Numbered from the stretch's first letter, positions 36,750 through 49,205 are shown. The stretch: DNA of 64,000 bases from Tillandsia leiboldiana (GCA_029204045.2 CM055060.1:51419378-51483377); one strand, 5' to 3'. A program made the numbers and translations. The notes: generated by a model not told the origin, from the sequence alone.

Positions 36750-38071
36750 AAGCGGCATAAACCCGATCGCTCTGAGCCGATGGCCGGTGCTCAGCAGGGT
36801 AAAAAGATGGCGATCCGCTCGCTGGAGCATAAGGTCGCTGAGCTGACGACTGTTGCTGGGATACGAAAGGAGCCGAAGCCGAAGGGAGTGCCGCTGAGGT
36901 CGAAAGAGGGCATGTAGCTCGAATGTGGCCTAGCTGTCCACATTTATAACAACGACCCCACCTCTGATCACAAGTGTGCGATAGATGAGGTCCTCCACAG
37001 AATATACATCTATCTCTGTCGCGAAGCCGTGGCTGTCCCGCCTGCGGCTGTCCCTGTATCTGCTGCTGCGATCCCTGCTGCTGATGCGGTGGCCTCTGGG
37101 ATCCACCAGGCCCTCACTGCTCTGAACGACCACGACCGGGGAACTGAGGCCGCGGCGGTCTCCACGAACTGGCCTGTCCCCCGTCGTCGGGTGCCGGTCG
37201 CTTCCTGTCGGAACTCTGCGCGACCATCCCGCCTCGCCTCGCAACCACGGTGCCAAATCTCTCCACCCACTGGGCATGCTCTGCGGCCTCCTCAAGGGTC
37301 TGAAGCCTCTAAGCATGTACTAGGGTATATATCTCGATGCGGAGGCCTGCCTCGAACAACTCGACCTGATGTGGCCCATCGCGGGCGACAAAGGGCACGC
37401 AGTTAAGCAACTGCGTGAACTCCTGAAAGTATACCTGAACTGGTCGGTCGCCCTGCTGGATATTCCTCAAATTATCCTCCAGTTTCCGCTTCACGCTGGT
37501 CGAAAAGTAGGTATCTAGTATCATCCGTCGGAACTCGGACCAGGGTAGCTGTCGGGTGATCTGAAACTCCCGTGGCTCCACCCGATGTCACCAAGCATCC
37601 GCATTTTCCGTCCAGGCAGTGTACCGCCATATGAACTCGGTACCTCGAATTGATGAAGAAATCCCTGAATAGCATCTCCATCACTGCTAACCATGTCCCG
37701 ATCTCCCACGGTTGTGTGTTCCGCCCCGAGAATCTAGGCGGTCTGTGCTGACAAAACTTGGCAAGCTTGTCAGCAATATCCTGCTCCTCAGCCGGGGTCA
37801 AAGGCTGGGCCGCTCCCTGAGCCCCGCTGCTCGATGATGGCGCTACCGGAACAAAGGGTACTACCGGTGGTGCAGGGGCCTCCAGAACCGTTGGAGGCGG
37901 TGCCTCCCTCTGTGCCAGCAGCTGCTCGATCCGCTGCTCCTGCCAGCGGTTGCTCTCTACCAACTGGGCCACCAAGGCCCTCAACTCGCTAATCTCCGAA
38001 GATCCAGTCTACTCCGGCTCAACAGGGGGTGCAGGGGCACCCCAGGTAGGGATCCGACGTCGGGGAGGCAT
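36750..38071 (-). pseudogene. Gypsy (Tekay-like) gag with two zinc knuckles, broken
   Basis: The minus-strand ATG at 38071 opens MPPRRRIPTWGAP and meets TAG at codon 20 (38014-38012). The frame then continues through a helical, Gln-rich segment (ESNRWQEQRIEQLL), shifts frame near 37600, and resumes with a capsid-like region (ILDTYFSTSVKRKLEDNL, FTQLLNCVPFVARDG). Two knuckles follow (CIFCGGPHLSHTC and CYKCGQLGHIRATC) at about 36910-37015. It fades out after ADHVVAG, where the protease should begin; the rest of pol is deleted. It belongs with the LTR at 38363-41721. Confidence 0.8.
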
Positions 38072-38343
38072 CCTGCCACAAGAAACCACAAATCAGGACA
38101 CAACCACACACGACCCAATCTAGCGAAAGTCAAGGACATTCCCCTATTTCTGTAACTTTATGTTGTCTGTAGCCAACATAACTGTCCCACAGAAATAGAA
38201 TATGTCGATCCCTCTTTCACTCACAGGAAGAGTCAAATGTATAAATCACCGACTTTCGCAAAATTTCACGTCTCTCACGCCCTATCATCCTAGGGTCCGC
38301 CAAAAGCCTAGGATTTCCTCAGTCCCAATTGACCTATCCCTAA

Positions 38344-38355
38344 GCTCTGATACCA
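38344..38355 (-). promoter_or_regulatory. Primer-binding site (initiator-Met tRNA)
   Basis: TGGTATCAGAGC on the minus strand lies 7 bp from the LTR at 38363, between that LTR and the gag start. Confidence 0.88.
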
Positions 38356-39327
38356 TCTAATCTGTCACGCCTCGGGTGTAAACCAGAACGCGGGCACACG
38401 GAATTTTTCGCGTACACGAAGCGCCGGTAACCTGCTCAGATATAAGAGATATAATAAAAGAGCATAAAAATAGAGCTGAACTAAAACTAATACATCTCAA
38501 GCTGAAACTGGAAGTAAAATAAGAAACTACTATAAAATAGTACAAGTGTCTCTCCTAGCTCACCAAAAATAAACACAACCCGCTGACCAAAGCCAGACCC
38601 AAAAGGTAAAAGTACAATCGCTTGAGATAAAGGGGATACAAGTCCAACTAAACTCACTGTCGGGCAGACGATCTATCTACTCCGCTGTCATCTCTCCTCG
38701 ATCTGCCGCTGACCGCCCAGCAGTACCCGCAGAAGACTCTACAAAACAAAGGGAGAGAAAAGAAGAAAAAGAGAATGGGGGTGAGAACTACTAGTAAACC
38801 AGTAGCCTCCCCTAGTGGGTAAAGCCTCAAACTCCGACGCACCCACTAGGTCTACCAGAGGCAAAAGGGAAAGAAGAGTAGTAAGCAATAAAGACTGTTG
38901 ATAAAAGAAAACTACCACTACTATGCCTCTAAATGCACTCCTAAAATAGAATAACCATATGTATGCATTAGTAACCCAAAACAGTCCATATAAACCCAAT
39001 CTACCCACCAGTAAAAGCTGGTACTGCCTGCTGCCGCCCTCATCATCGGGCAAATAAAGCCGCGCCGATGTGATGGCAAAACTCAATAACTATCTGCTGT
39101 CGCCCTCATCATCGGGCAAGCAAAGCCGCGCCGATGTGATGGCAAAACTCGATAACTGTCTGACCTCAACGCTCCGGAGGGGAACTCGAGGGGAGCTACC
39201 GACACGAGGAAAGTAACCATGTCACAAGTATCATAAAAGTAGGACTGGATAACTACTATGCTCAAGTGGAACAAATCCCTCCACTAAAGAAACGCCGATC
39301 TCCAATTTGATGCATAAGTAAATATCC

Positions 39328-39575
39328 GGTCAACCGCCTAATGTCTGCGGTTGCCGCAGTACCCCACGATCCACAATTATGTCCCACAACCGACATCTGG
39401 TCAACCGCCCAATATCCGCGGTTGCCGCATTATCCCAATCCACAATCAAGTCCGATAACCGACACCCGGTCAACCGCCCAATATCCGCGGTTGCCGCAAC
39501 ACCCCCTAATCCATAATCTAATACCCGACATTCGGTCAATCGCCCAATATCCGTGGTTGCCGCAATATCCCACAA
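39328..39575 (-). repeat. LTR minisatellite, 4 units of about 70 bp
   Basis: Units starting GGTCAACCGCC(C/T)AATATCCGCGG begin at 39328, 39399, 39468 and 39534. The same four-unit array occurs at 51690-51950 in the related solo LTR. Confidence 0.88.
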
Positions 39576-40744
39576 TCCATAATCCAGGCCCCGGCTACAC
39601 TATCCCAAACCCCTGCTCGAACCTGAGCAACACATATCTTGAGTCTAGAAAGAAAGGAGAAAGAAACAATCATGGTTTCTCCTAAGTCAGATTCCAACAT
39701 GATAGTGTAGCAATAAAAGATGGCATATTTAGATGTCCATATAAGTATGCAAGTATTCTTATTTAAAAAGAAAAGTAAAGAGTAGCAACCACTAAGAATC
39801 TCACATGAACCGCTACTCACCCTCACATGAACCATCCACCTATGCATGTCCAAAAATTCCTAAGTTGTACCCACTAACGGGATAAATCACCTTGTCCCAA
39901 TATGACAATCAATTCCACATGCAAGGTTAAGTGCTAACAATATATCCATATGTCCAAACAAGCATGCATAAGTTTCAACCACAATTATTAATCAATTGTC
40001 CTAACACAGGGGGATCACTCTAATAATCCTAGTGAGCAAGTCGAAATAGAGGTAAACAACATCCACCCACCTCGAAATGCGCAATCCACAACTGAAAAGG
40101 ACTCCTCGTTGTCCAATATCCTCTATCTCCGCAAAGCCTTCAAAATCAGTGAACTACTCTACGCAGTCCTCAGAAAATCCAGAAAAATCACCGTTGCGAT
40201 GCTCGCGACGAGTAGATGCAAAACGAGTACTCGGACATCCTGTTCCGACGCCTTCGAAATGTCCTCCAAAAATCTCAGAAAAATCACCGCTGTGTTCCTC
40301 GTGTCGAGTAGATGCAAATCGAGTATTTGCACTACTCGTTCCGACACCCGTGGGCCAAGAAATCCCACAAAAACCTCTCCACTGTCCAAAAACTGCTGCA
40401 GAAAAATAAGGTCAAAATATGCCTCGGGAACACCACAAAAAACCCAAAATGAAGCGAGGTGATCCACACAAAAAACGAAGGCCTACCTGTCGTGAAAACA
40501 ACGTCGCAAGAATCACCCGAAAACTCCTTCGGGGTAGCCCAGGGGATCTCTCGAACTGAACAGCGACGGAAAAGGCCACCGAAAAAGAACTGTCGAAGCG
40601 CGCCACGTCGCCGAAATCGCCGATGTCGCGACCTCAAAAAATCCCCAAGATCCTTGGAAGAGTAGTATACAAGATAAGGAAGAGATCTGTCAAAGACCCC
40701 CACGAAGAAGAATTCCAAAAACCCCAAAACAGAAAGAGGAATGG

Positions 40745-41400
40745 CCTATTTATAGGCGAAATCCAAAAATCCCAAAAATCTGGGTTTGCGGTACATTTTC
40801 GGGCACCGGAATCTTTTGGGCGCCGAACAGGGAACCCCGGAGGCAGCGCCCGGAACCTCCTGGGCGCAACGCGTGTCCCGAACATGGGACAGCGAGCACC
40901 CAGCCGCATGGTGCTGTCACGTGTCCCGCGCGGTCAACGGAGCGAGTGGCGCCCGCTAATGGCAGGGCGCCACGTGCCCCCCCCCCCCCCCCCCCCCCCC
41001 GCCCCGTACGGGCGGCCACTTGCCCGCCTGCCCCCCCGCAGGACGCCCACCTGCTCGCGCACGTCACGCACAATGCCGCGCATAGTGCCCATCCAATCGT
41101 AGGCCGCCACGCGTCCGCCGCCTCCCCCCACTGCGCCCGGTGCACGCGCTTGATACACCCGCCAAACCAGAAGCCGCCACCTGTCCCATGCGCGCCCAAT
41201 GGGAAGCCACCACGTGGCACACCCAACCGCCCTGAACCGCGCCTGCCCTCCCTCCTGCCCGGCCTGCCCGACCTGCCCGCGCGCGCTGCGCCGACCAACC
41301 CGGGGCTGCCACGTGTTCCCGCCCCGGTCCACTGCACCTGCGCGGCTCCCGTGGACCGCGCCGCGTGCGCCCATCAATCTGGTGCTGCCACGTGTCATCC
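40745..41400 (-). promoter_or_regulatory. LTR promoter: TATA box and G-box modules
   Basis: On the minus strand CTATAAATAGG (40745-40756) lies below a GC-rich block with CACGTG cores (about 40970, 41211, 41308, 41387), some paired with CCAAT. A run of more than 20 cytosines interrupts it near 40976-41000. Confidence 0.55.
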
Positions 41401-41721
41401 AGCCAGTCCACGGCCCTCCCCGTGCACCAAAAGGTACCGAAAACTTTCGGGTGTCCGTTTTTGGGTGTCCGGATTCAGAAAAATAAAACCAAGCAGTCAA
41501 TTTCCATCGTTTTTCCGCGCTGAATCCAAATCCGGTGTCCATTTCGCACGAAAGCACTTCTAAAATTTGATAGGTGCATCCGAATACACTCGGGATCCAT
41601 TCAATGCACTTAGTCCATTTCTTGAGTCTGAAACGCACACAAACACCTCCAACACCCAACATAGGCCTCCAGAAGTTGCTGATCCAACAGTAATCCTCTT
41701 GCGGGGATCCAGGTCCTCACA

Positions 41722-43508
41722 GGATCCCTTCTAAATCCGTCGGAGGCGGCGCGCGAAGAGATCTGGCCAATACTAGGGTTCCAGGGACTTAGTATGCAAC
41801 CTCTGACTTTGCGGCCTTCTCCGGCGACGGCGCCGCACTAGGGGGATCCTAGGGAGGTGAGGCGGAGAGTGGAGGTGTTCCACGATAATTGTAACAGGAA
41901 GTAAATAGAGCTAGCTCACCTCTAGTTCGAGCAAAAGAAGAGAAGAAGAATCTCCTTCTCCGGCATCGGGCAGGATTAAGGAGGATACCACCCCCCCCCC
42001 CCCCCCCCCCCCCCCATCCCCCTCCCCGCCCCCGCAATCCCCAAACACTACTTGTAACAGATGGGAACCCCCCCCCCCCGTAATCCCCAAACACTACTTA
42101 GAACAGGTGGGAACACCCACCTATTGCGGGTTATCCTTGAGGGATAACCCGCTAAGGGTGGGAACAGGTTCCACCCTTAGATTGAACTACTCTCTCTCTC
42201 TGTGTTCTCTGCCCTTTCACGCATACCAAGGCAGCCCTCTCCCTTTCCCCTTTCTTCATCCCCAACCTTCATCCCTGTCGCTGATCCTTCTCCCGACGAT
42301 GCTTCCCACGGCTACTTCGTCCCTATCCTTTGCGTTGTGCGGTGTTGCAGTGGGTGTGGGCGATTTCTGCGACCATAGATCTTTGTGGTGTGGGTTGTTT
42401 GCTGCGCGGATCCGCAACCGTCAATCATTGGTTGTGGGTTCTTCCACGGCCTCCCTCTGTGGGTGTGGGTTATGGCTGCGCCTTTCTCTTCGGCCGACGA
42501 TCTGTGGGTCACTCTTCTTCCTCGGCCTCTTTTTGCGACCGGCTATCTTTGCTGCTCCTTCTTTCCCACGCTTCTCGAGGCTCCATCTTCCCCAACCTTA
42601 GTTTAGTGGCTCGCCGGGCCCAACGATCATTGGTTGTGGGTGGCCTCTCCCGGCAACCCTTCTCAGCTATGCAGTGGGTTTTTTCGTTTGCCCTGTCTGC
42701 GATCTTCCTTTTGTGGGTCTTGATTCTTCCACGGCCTCTCTATGCGACCGACCTTCTTTTCGATTTTGGTATTTTGCTGCACGATCTCCGGGACCCCCGA
42801 TCTGTGGGTTAGTGTGCTCTATGATGGTTACTGTTAAATTGTTATGTTTATAGAAAGTCATTGTGTATGTAAGAGGACAGATGTATAAGTTTTTTTGGGT
42901 TAGTTTCGTTCTTTATATATGTTGTTAATTGAAGTGATATTGTGTAAACGTGAAATAAATATTTTAACCTATTGTGGCATCAATATTTCTCACATATAAA
43001 TGAAAGAAAAAAATATTATAATTTACATATTTCCATATAAGTGAATTGAACATTTTCGTATTTGGTACTTTGTATTAAATTAAAATAGTATAAATTCTCA
43101 TAAATTAATATAAATTTTATAGCAAACAAATTATTTACTTTTTTCCATGTTATGAAAATTTATGTAAATTTACGAATATATTTTGATTTTGCTCAAATAT
43201 AGCATTTTTAACATATATTACTTTTTTAGATTTTTAAATATCTTAAATCAAATAATTAAAATTATACAAGTAAAATTTTTATTTGTTTTAAAAAATTATT
43301 ATAGTTGAGGGCACTTTCGTCATTTCAAATAACTACTACTCTCTATTCCTCTTATTCGCCGTTATCACACCAAATACAAATTTTCTTATATCTGGTACTA
43401 ATTTAATACCCAAATAAACATATTTTTACAATAATTTCAGTTTGTTCCCAACTTTATACTTATCTCTGGAACAACTAGTTATCTCTTATTTCCCAACCAA
43501 ATGCAGCC
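41722..43508. other. Unassigned region with C-tracts and palindromes
   Basis: 41722-42830 is GC-rich, with a poly-C tract at about 41988-42015, a short duplication of AATCCCCAAACACTACTT (about 42038 and 42083) and two palindromes (GGGTTATCC...GGATAACCC at about 42129-42150, GGTGGGAACAGGTTCCACC at about 42158-42176). A 164-codon open frame (42107-42601) is low-complexity and matches no family I know, so I do not call a gene. 42830-43300 is AT-rich. The stretch ending at 43508 (CCAACCAAATGCAGCC) looks like the right end of another Tourist-type MITE. Confidence 0.45.
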
Positions 43509-43511
43509 TAA

Positions 43512-44403
43512 GGTACCATTTGGTTCGGGGATTATGAGTTTGGGGATAAATTTTTTTATCTCTGAGATAGTTTGCTATTTCGGGATAGTTAGGGATAAAA
43601 AAAAAATAGTGTTTGCTTTGTAAAAGTATTATTCTTAGGAATAGCTGAAATTGTGTTTGGTTCATTTATTAGAATAAGCGAGGATAGTGAAAAAATAAGA
43701 GTAATTATAATTTTAAAATAATAATATTTTATTTAATTAATTAATATAAAATATTAATTAAATAATAATTAATATTTGTATAAATTAAAATTTATATTTT
43801 AGTAAATAATACCGTTTAATTTTTTAAAAATTAAAGTTAAAAATTTTAAAATTTGTATAAATTTTAAAATTTATTAAATTTATAAATTTATAAATTTATT
43901 AAAAATTAAAATTACAAATCTAAAAAGTTATAAAATTTAAAATTTCTCTAAATTTTAAAATTTAAATTTTAATTATCTAGAAAAATTTGTAAAAGATGAT
44001 GTGAAAAATTTTAATTTTTAAATTTGTATAAATTAAAATATTTTTATAAAAAAATTAAAAATTTATATATACAAAATTTGTATAAATTTTTAATTTTTAA
44101 TTTTTTTAGATTTATAAAAAATTAAAATTAAAAGTTTTAAAATTTATAAAATAAAAAAAAATAAATTTGAAAATTTATAAATTTTAATTTAAATTTAAAA
44201 AAAAAAAAATGAAAACAAGGTTGTTCCTGGGTGGGCACAACCTTGTTCCCACAAATGGAGGGAATTGCTATCCCCCTTCTTAACGGGCTATTCTAAAATA
44301 GTTAAGGATGGGATAACAAATCCCCCCATTTTTTTGTTGTGTTTGGGGGATAAAGAGGGGATAAAGAAGTTATCCCCCTTTTATCTTCCAACCAAACATA
44401 GCC
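43512..44403. mobile_element. Tourist-like (PIF/Harbinger) nonautonomous element
   Basis: Ends GGTACCATTTGGTT and, on the complement, GGCTATGTTTGGTT fit the PIF/Harbinger terminal type, and the 3-bp target TAA flanks both ends (43509-43511 and 44404-44406). The 892-bp body is AT-rich with no coding capacity. The subterminal parts (GGGATAAC blocks) pair with each other. Confidence 0.8.
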
Positions 44404-44696
44404 TAAAGGAATATCTATAATATTTTTTAAAATTTTGCGGACGTACATTTAAAATTGCTCCTTTAATAAAAAAAAAAAAAAAAACTTGTAATTTCTTGAA
44501 TAACTCAATTCAAAAATTACTTTTATTCAAAAATCACCTTGATTTAACTAAATAATTAACCTTTATATACCTCTCATACCAATTATTTGAAAAATTGCAT
44601 AAAATAAGTACCGACTATGCCTTCATACAAAGGGTTGAGTTCATTTATACTAATTAATACATTAATTGTAGTCAATTGTGTATTAATTCAGCTAAT

Positions 44697-46250
44697 TTAA
44701 GAATTAGCATTCTCATAAACCAAAAGATCTTCCCATGAAAAGACAACTTTGCCCTCTTCTGCAACTATCCACTCTTCCACTCTCTCTTCATTTGACACGA
44801 GGGGATTACACCAATGTTGCAACAAAGACTCACTCCCACTACATTCCCTTTCAATTGATGGCCCCCACAATTGTACCTGTGCATTAGCTTTTGGATCAAT
44901 GTGAACCGGGTTTTTCTTCTTTATTGTCCCCTGAGATGGGCCTGCAGACACGGCCGGGACTGGCTCGTGAATCTGGTCCGAGTTGGGTCGGTGCACATTT
45001 TCTTTAAGGAATGTGTTCCAGTAGTTCTTGATCTCGTTGTCGGTGCGTCCAGGTAGCCTCCCCGCTATCAAAGACCACCTTGGATATTTTTATAAACCAG
45101 CTCAAATCAATTTCAATACAATATTATTCGTCTAAACTTGACTAACCTTACGTAAATTAACTGCACCAGTTATACCAAACTTTTTTTTTTTTCTTTTGTA
45201 GTTTCAGTTTGATCCTTATAATCTTTTGTGCGAACATACATTTTGTTAGTACTTCAGCTTGTTTCTCAATTCTTCAAAGTATCAAAAACTGCATTAACTT
45301 TTAAATCTTACATTTCACTGCTATCTCAAATAGGTTTAGAAATATAGGAATTTGGAATGGTCATCGAATGTGAATAAGTTCTCTAGAATAATTAAGTCGA
45401 TACATTACTTTTGATTTTTGATACAGTACTTTAATTTTTTTTTCTGTAACTATCTAAGTTGCTATTTAACTAATAGATATCAAATAAAGATCCCTTTCTC
45501 TACTAGAGCTACAAAAATGACTGCCTTTAAAAAAACAAAAACAGCAATTTATATAACTTATAATTCTACACTTGTTAATACAACCAATGACAATTAACCA
45601 CCAACTTATCTCTGTGATTTTTGTATGGGAGTTTAGTATGAGATGTTAATAAAGTGTAGGATTATTAATTGAGATAATTAACGAGGGGATGATTGAGAGT
45701 TAATAAAATAAAAGAGAGTACGTGCTCCATTAATTGAAACTAAGCTAAAATGTTGAGGACCCATGCATGCATGGTGCAACTTAACTGAACATAGCATGTA
45801 ATTAAGGAGTTTAATAAATTAACCTATTTCCCAGAAGCTTATGGAGTCTGATAATAAGATCCTCCTCGTCTTGGGTGATGTTCCCGCGCTTAATGTTGGG
45901 CCTGAGATAGTTCAACCAACGTAGCCTGCAACTCTTCCCACAGCGATTAAGCCCTAATTATAACCAAAAAAGAAAAGAAAAGAAAAGAAAAGAAAAGAAA
46001 AGAAAAAACCATGTTAATTTTCATATAGTACTAAACAAAAGAAAAAAAAAAGAAGCAAAATTTTGCTTATAGAGAAGCTGTAATAAGTTGAGCTTCTTGG
46101 CTTTAGCATGCGTGCACCAGCTTTCGTGGGAAGTTTTGCCCAGTTCTCTACACCATGGGCTCCCACGTAGGACGCTAGAATACGATCTTCCTCCTCCGTC
46201 CATTTTCCACGGTTCAAACCTTGAGAGCAAGGGTGGGTTCTTGGTCTCAT
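44697..46250 (-). CDS. R2R3-MYB transcription factor (bHLH-interacting type), three exons
   Basis: Exons on the minus strand are 46250-46118, 45953-45824 and 45078-44697 (133, 130 and 382 bp), all with GT/AG introns, giving 214 residues. The first two lengths are the classic plant R2R3-MYB pattern. R2 spans about residues 11-61 (Trp17, 37, 57) and R3 about 63-112 (the first Trp replaced, as usual in plants; Trp89 and Trp108). Residues 76-95 match the bHLH-binding signature DLxxRxxxLxxxxxxLxxxR, known from regulators of anthocyanin, proanthocyanidin and epidermal cell fate. DNEIKNYWNT ends R3. The C terminus is short, with an acidic, Trp-containing tail (SWEDLL) that may activate transcription. 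A nuclear DNA-binding role is inferred from the family; the target pathway cannot be told. Intron 1 contains an AAAAG microsatellite (about 45967-46007). Confidence 0.88.
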
Positions 46251-47274
46251 CTTAGTTTTTCAAGTTTTTATTTTATTTTATTTTATTTCATTTTTTTCTA
46301 ATTATAGCTGAGTTTTTGTAGCCTCTCCCATGGCTATCTAAGTGACGGACCCATGTGGATCCCTATTCTGCCATGCCCTTCTAATATTTTTAAAATTATA
46401 TAAAAATTTATTATTAAATTATTAAAAAATTTAAAAGTGTAAATTTTAGGGTTTAAAATTATTTTATTTTAAAAAATATAATAGTGCCATGTGGATCACA
46501 AAATGTAAATTTAATTGACTCTAAATGATCGTAATATTTGATTTGCAAAATATTTGATTTTTTGATATATCATAATATTTGATTTGTGAATTATATTAGA
46601 TTTTAATACTTAATTTTTTAACATAAATTTTTTTAAAACTTTTTTATAATTATTATTTTAATGGTAAAGACAACTATACTCTTTTTTTTTTTAAGAAAAA
46701 AATATTAAAAACTTGATTTATTTATTTATAATCTTTTATTATTATTTTTTTAAAAAATAATATATTTTGTATAATATATTTTTGACTTTTCTAAAATTAA
46801 AATTCTTACTTCGTCCTTATCTATATTCAGTGAGTGTTAGTAAAAGCCACACCTTTCTTTTTATAGAAGAACTTGAATAATTAATACTATTGTCCACACC
46901 CTGCAAGGAGGCTTTAATCCTCAAAATTTAATTTGTTACAAGTTTTAGCTCGAACTTTATAAATTATTATAATTAAGTCTCATAATTCAATTTAGTTGGC
47001 TAAATATTAATAAGTTGTTAATATAAAAGTGATGTAAAATTTTAATTATTTCCATATTATCAATCATAGTACTACGATATTATTTTTATATTAACGACAC
47101 ATTAATATTTAGCTAACTAAATAAGATTGTGAGATTTGATTATAAAAATTTATAAAGTTTAGACAAAAAAAATTATAGTAAATTAAAATTTGAACACCAA
47201 CCCTTTAATTTATACGATAAATTGGAGAAAAGTCAGTCTCTTGCAAAAGACGGCAATACCAGTGTGGAGGGATC
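46251..47274. other. Intergenic DNA upstream of the MYB gene
   Basis: AT-rich sequence includes the presumed MYB promoter. A TATAATTAG-like box lies about 50-60 bp upstream of the ATG on the minus strand (about 46298-46308). Nothing else is recognised. Confidence 0.5.
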
Positions 47275-47508
47275 CACTATAACAAAATTAGGCTATAGCG
47301 ATATTTTTAAGTGTTTCTAAAATTTAAAAAATGTATCGCTGATAAAAATATCGACACTTATTATAAGTGTTGCTACATGTACTGTCGCTAGGGTGTATAG
47401 TGATATATTTTTATAATGTGTCACAAAAATATATCCCTATAACCTAATAGGACACTTATACAAAAATATCACAAATATGTGTTTCTATAACCTAATTTTA
47501 TTATAGTG
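47275..47508. mobile_element. CACTA-type MITE, 234 bp
   Basis: The element begins CACTATAACAAAATTAGG and ends, on the complement, CACTATAATAAAATTAGG. These inverted repeats start with the CACTA signature. The interior repeats GTGTTTCTA/TATCGCT-like words and has no ORF. The expected 3-bp target duplication is not evident (ATC against AGA). Confidence 0.75.
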
Positions 47509-48781
47509 AGAATCATGGACTTTTCTACATTGAGAAATGGAGACGAGAGAGTGTTCATAGATGAATAGATGCTCTTGAAGTCCAAAAGAAAAGAAATAAA
47601 AAAAATTACTAAATATGCTAGGTGATCTAGCTGGTCTACAGTGAAATATCCTTGGAGAATTATCAAGTGATCTAAATGTGAAGTTAAAAAATGTGGACCC
47701 AATGTAACATGAAACAAAAATGAAAGCTAACCCTAATATACAGGTTTTGATAACGTTCATGCTGCAGGGAAAAAAAAATTCAGGAACCTTCCAAGAGTTG
47801 TCCTATTAGAAGAAAGGGACTAGATAGGTATATCGCATTTATGTAGGTGAACCATTAATTCAGGTCAACAAGGGCTTTATCACAAGTTTCAAAAAAGAAG
47901 GGGTGATCCCCATGGTAGAATTGGACGGTTGCTCAAAGATAGAGTAGCTACATTGCATGTCGACTGTTTAGTACCCTGTTGCTTTCCTATGAAGTGGCGT
48001 CACACACACGAGTGACGGCACGGCTGTTGGAAAGGGACATTCGTTGGAAAGTTACTAGAGCGAAAGTTATAGATGTAAAGACTTTTTTAACTTTGTCTTT
48101 TATTAGGTTGTTTTTTTTAGGGGTAATCTGAGTCAGCTAAATTTTATTTTTATTTTTAATTTTCTTTTTAAAAAAGAAAAAAAAAAAAACCTTCCGCTCA
48201 CATGCATAATATTATTAAAAAATGACAAATGTAAAAGTAGACTTCACGACTTTTAAAACAAATAAAATTTAGCTGACAAAAGAAAAAAAAAAAAAAAAAA
48301 AAAAAAGACAACGAGGCTTCATTCATTAAGAAAAAATAAATTTAACAATAATGATGAAGGCAGTGAAAACCTTGGAAAAAAAAAAATCAACAAAAACATC
48401 TTTTAAAAACTCAAAAGATAATTGATACGCGTAAGCAGGAAAACCATAAAACTAGCTATTTTTGAATCATTTGACATGATTATTTAATTTTCACATAAAT
48501 ATGAGATTAGATAAATAATTTTAAAAAATTATAAAATTTATTTTTTAGATATTTTAAATATTTTAATTTCAGTCCAATAAAAATTATTTTTTGATTTGAA
48601 ATCTCATTATTCAAAATATTTTTAGAAACACGTAAACTTTTGTGTTTCTAAAAGCATTCCGGCCAGACTCTTTATTGATATATATTAAATTATGCAGCAT
48701 ATACAATTCCACTTTTTATGTGATCTTGTTTGGCTTGTAGTAGAGCTCTTTTGTCTTTAAGGCCTCAAAGACAATTAATTA
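47509..48781. other. Intergenic DNA between the MYB gene and MYB pseudogene
   Basis: A less AT-rich stretch (about 47760-48060) has no recognisable coding content. The rest is AT-rich with A-tracts (48273-48306). Confidence 0.5.
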
Positions 48782-49205
48782 ATGGGGAGAAGAAGCACAA
48801 GTTGCTCCAAGGACGGGCTCAACGAAGAGCCTTGGAGTGCTTTGGAGGATAAGATCCTCATAGACTACATTGAAGCTCATGGAGAAGGGAAATGGGAAAA
48901 GGTTCCTAAAAGTGCAGGTGAATGCAATCCAAATTAACTTATTGGATGTCCTTTTACTCATTAATTACTTAGTAAGATTATCATATTCTATGTTAGTATA
49001 TAGCTTTAGATTGCTGGGAAATTATTTATCCACTTAATTTTTTTTTTCTTTTTCTTTTTTTGTTTTCCTTGTTGATTAAGGCTTAAATAGATGTGGGAGT
49101 TGTAGGCTTCGGTAGGTGAACTATCTTAGGCCGGATATTAAGAGTGGGAATATATCTCATGAGGAGGAGGATCTCACATTAGACTCCACGAGCTCTTAGG
49201 GACCG
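48782..49205 (+). pseudogene. Truncated R2R3-MYB pseudogene (exons 1 and 2)
   Basis: Exon 1 (48782-48917, 136 bp) encodes a normal start, MGRRSTSCSKDGLNEEPW, and the rest of an R2 half; the donor GTGAAT and an intron of 163 bp follow. Exon 2 (49081-49205, 125 instead of 130 bp) has lost the Lys codon of CGKSCRLRW, has TAG at 49113 where Trp should be, and has two 1-bp deletions near 49176 and 49202 that shift frame. No third exon with the LPGRTDNEIKNYWN block is found downstream. It is a paralogue of the family at 44697-46250, in opposite orientation, but not a recent copy of it. Confidence 0.85.

Larger units (their letters stand above)
38363..41721 (-). repeat. Gypsy 5' LTR, minus strand, 3359 bp
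   Basis: The LTR reads TGTCACGCCTCGGG at 38363 and CCAGGTCCTCACA at 41721. It is followed inward by a primer-binding site and gag. It is the same subfamily as the solo LTR 50691-54220: both share the GGTCAACCGCC minisatellite and the ATCATCGGGCAA units. Its partner 3' LTR is not clearly present; 35245-36595 is a different subfamily. Confidence 0.85.

Noticed and set aside
39328..39575. Regularly spaced repeats as a CRISPR-like array
   Set aside because: Units diverge gradually, spacers are also repeated, and the array lies inside a plant LTR present in two copies.
35245..41721. Single intact gypsy element with both LTRs
   Set aside because: The left LTR (35245-36595) is of a different subfamily and length from the right one, and flanking 5-mers (GCTGA and GGATC) do not match.
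42107..42601. 164-codon open frame on the plus strand
   Set aside because: Low-complexity Ser/Leu/Cys-rich translation, no family resemblance, overlaps other frames, and begins in a palindrome-rich stretch.
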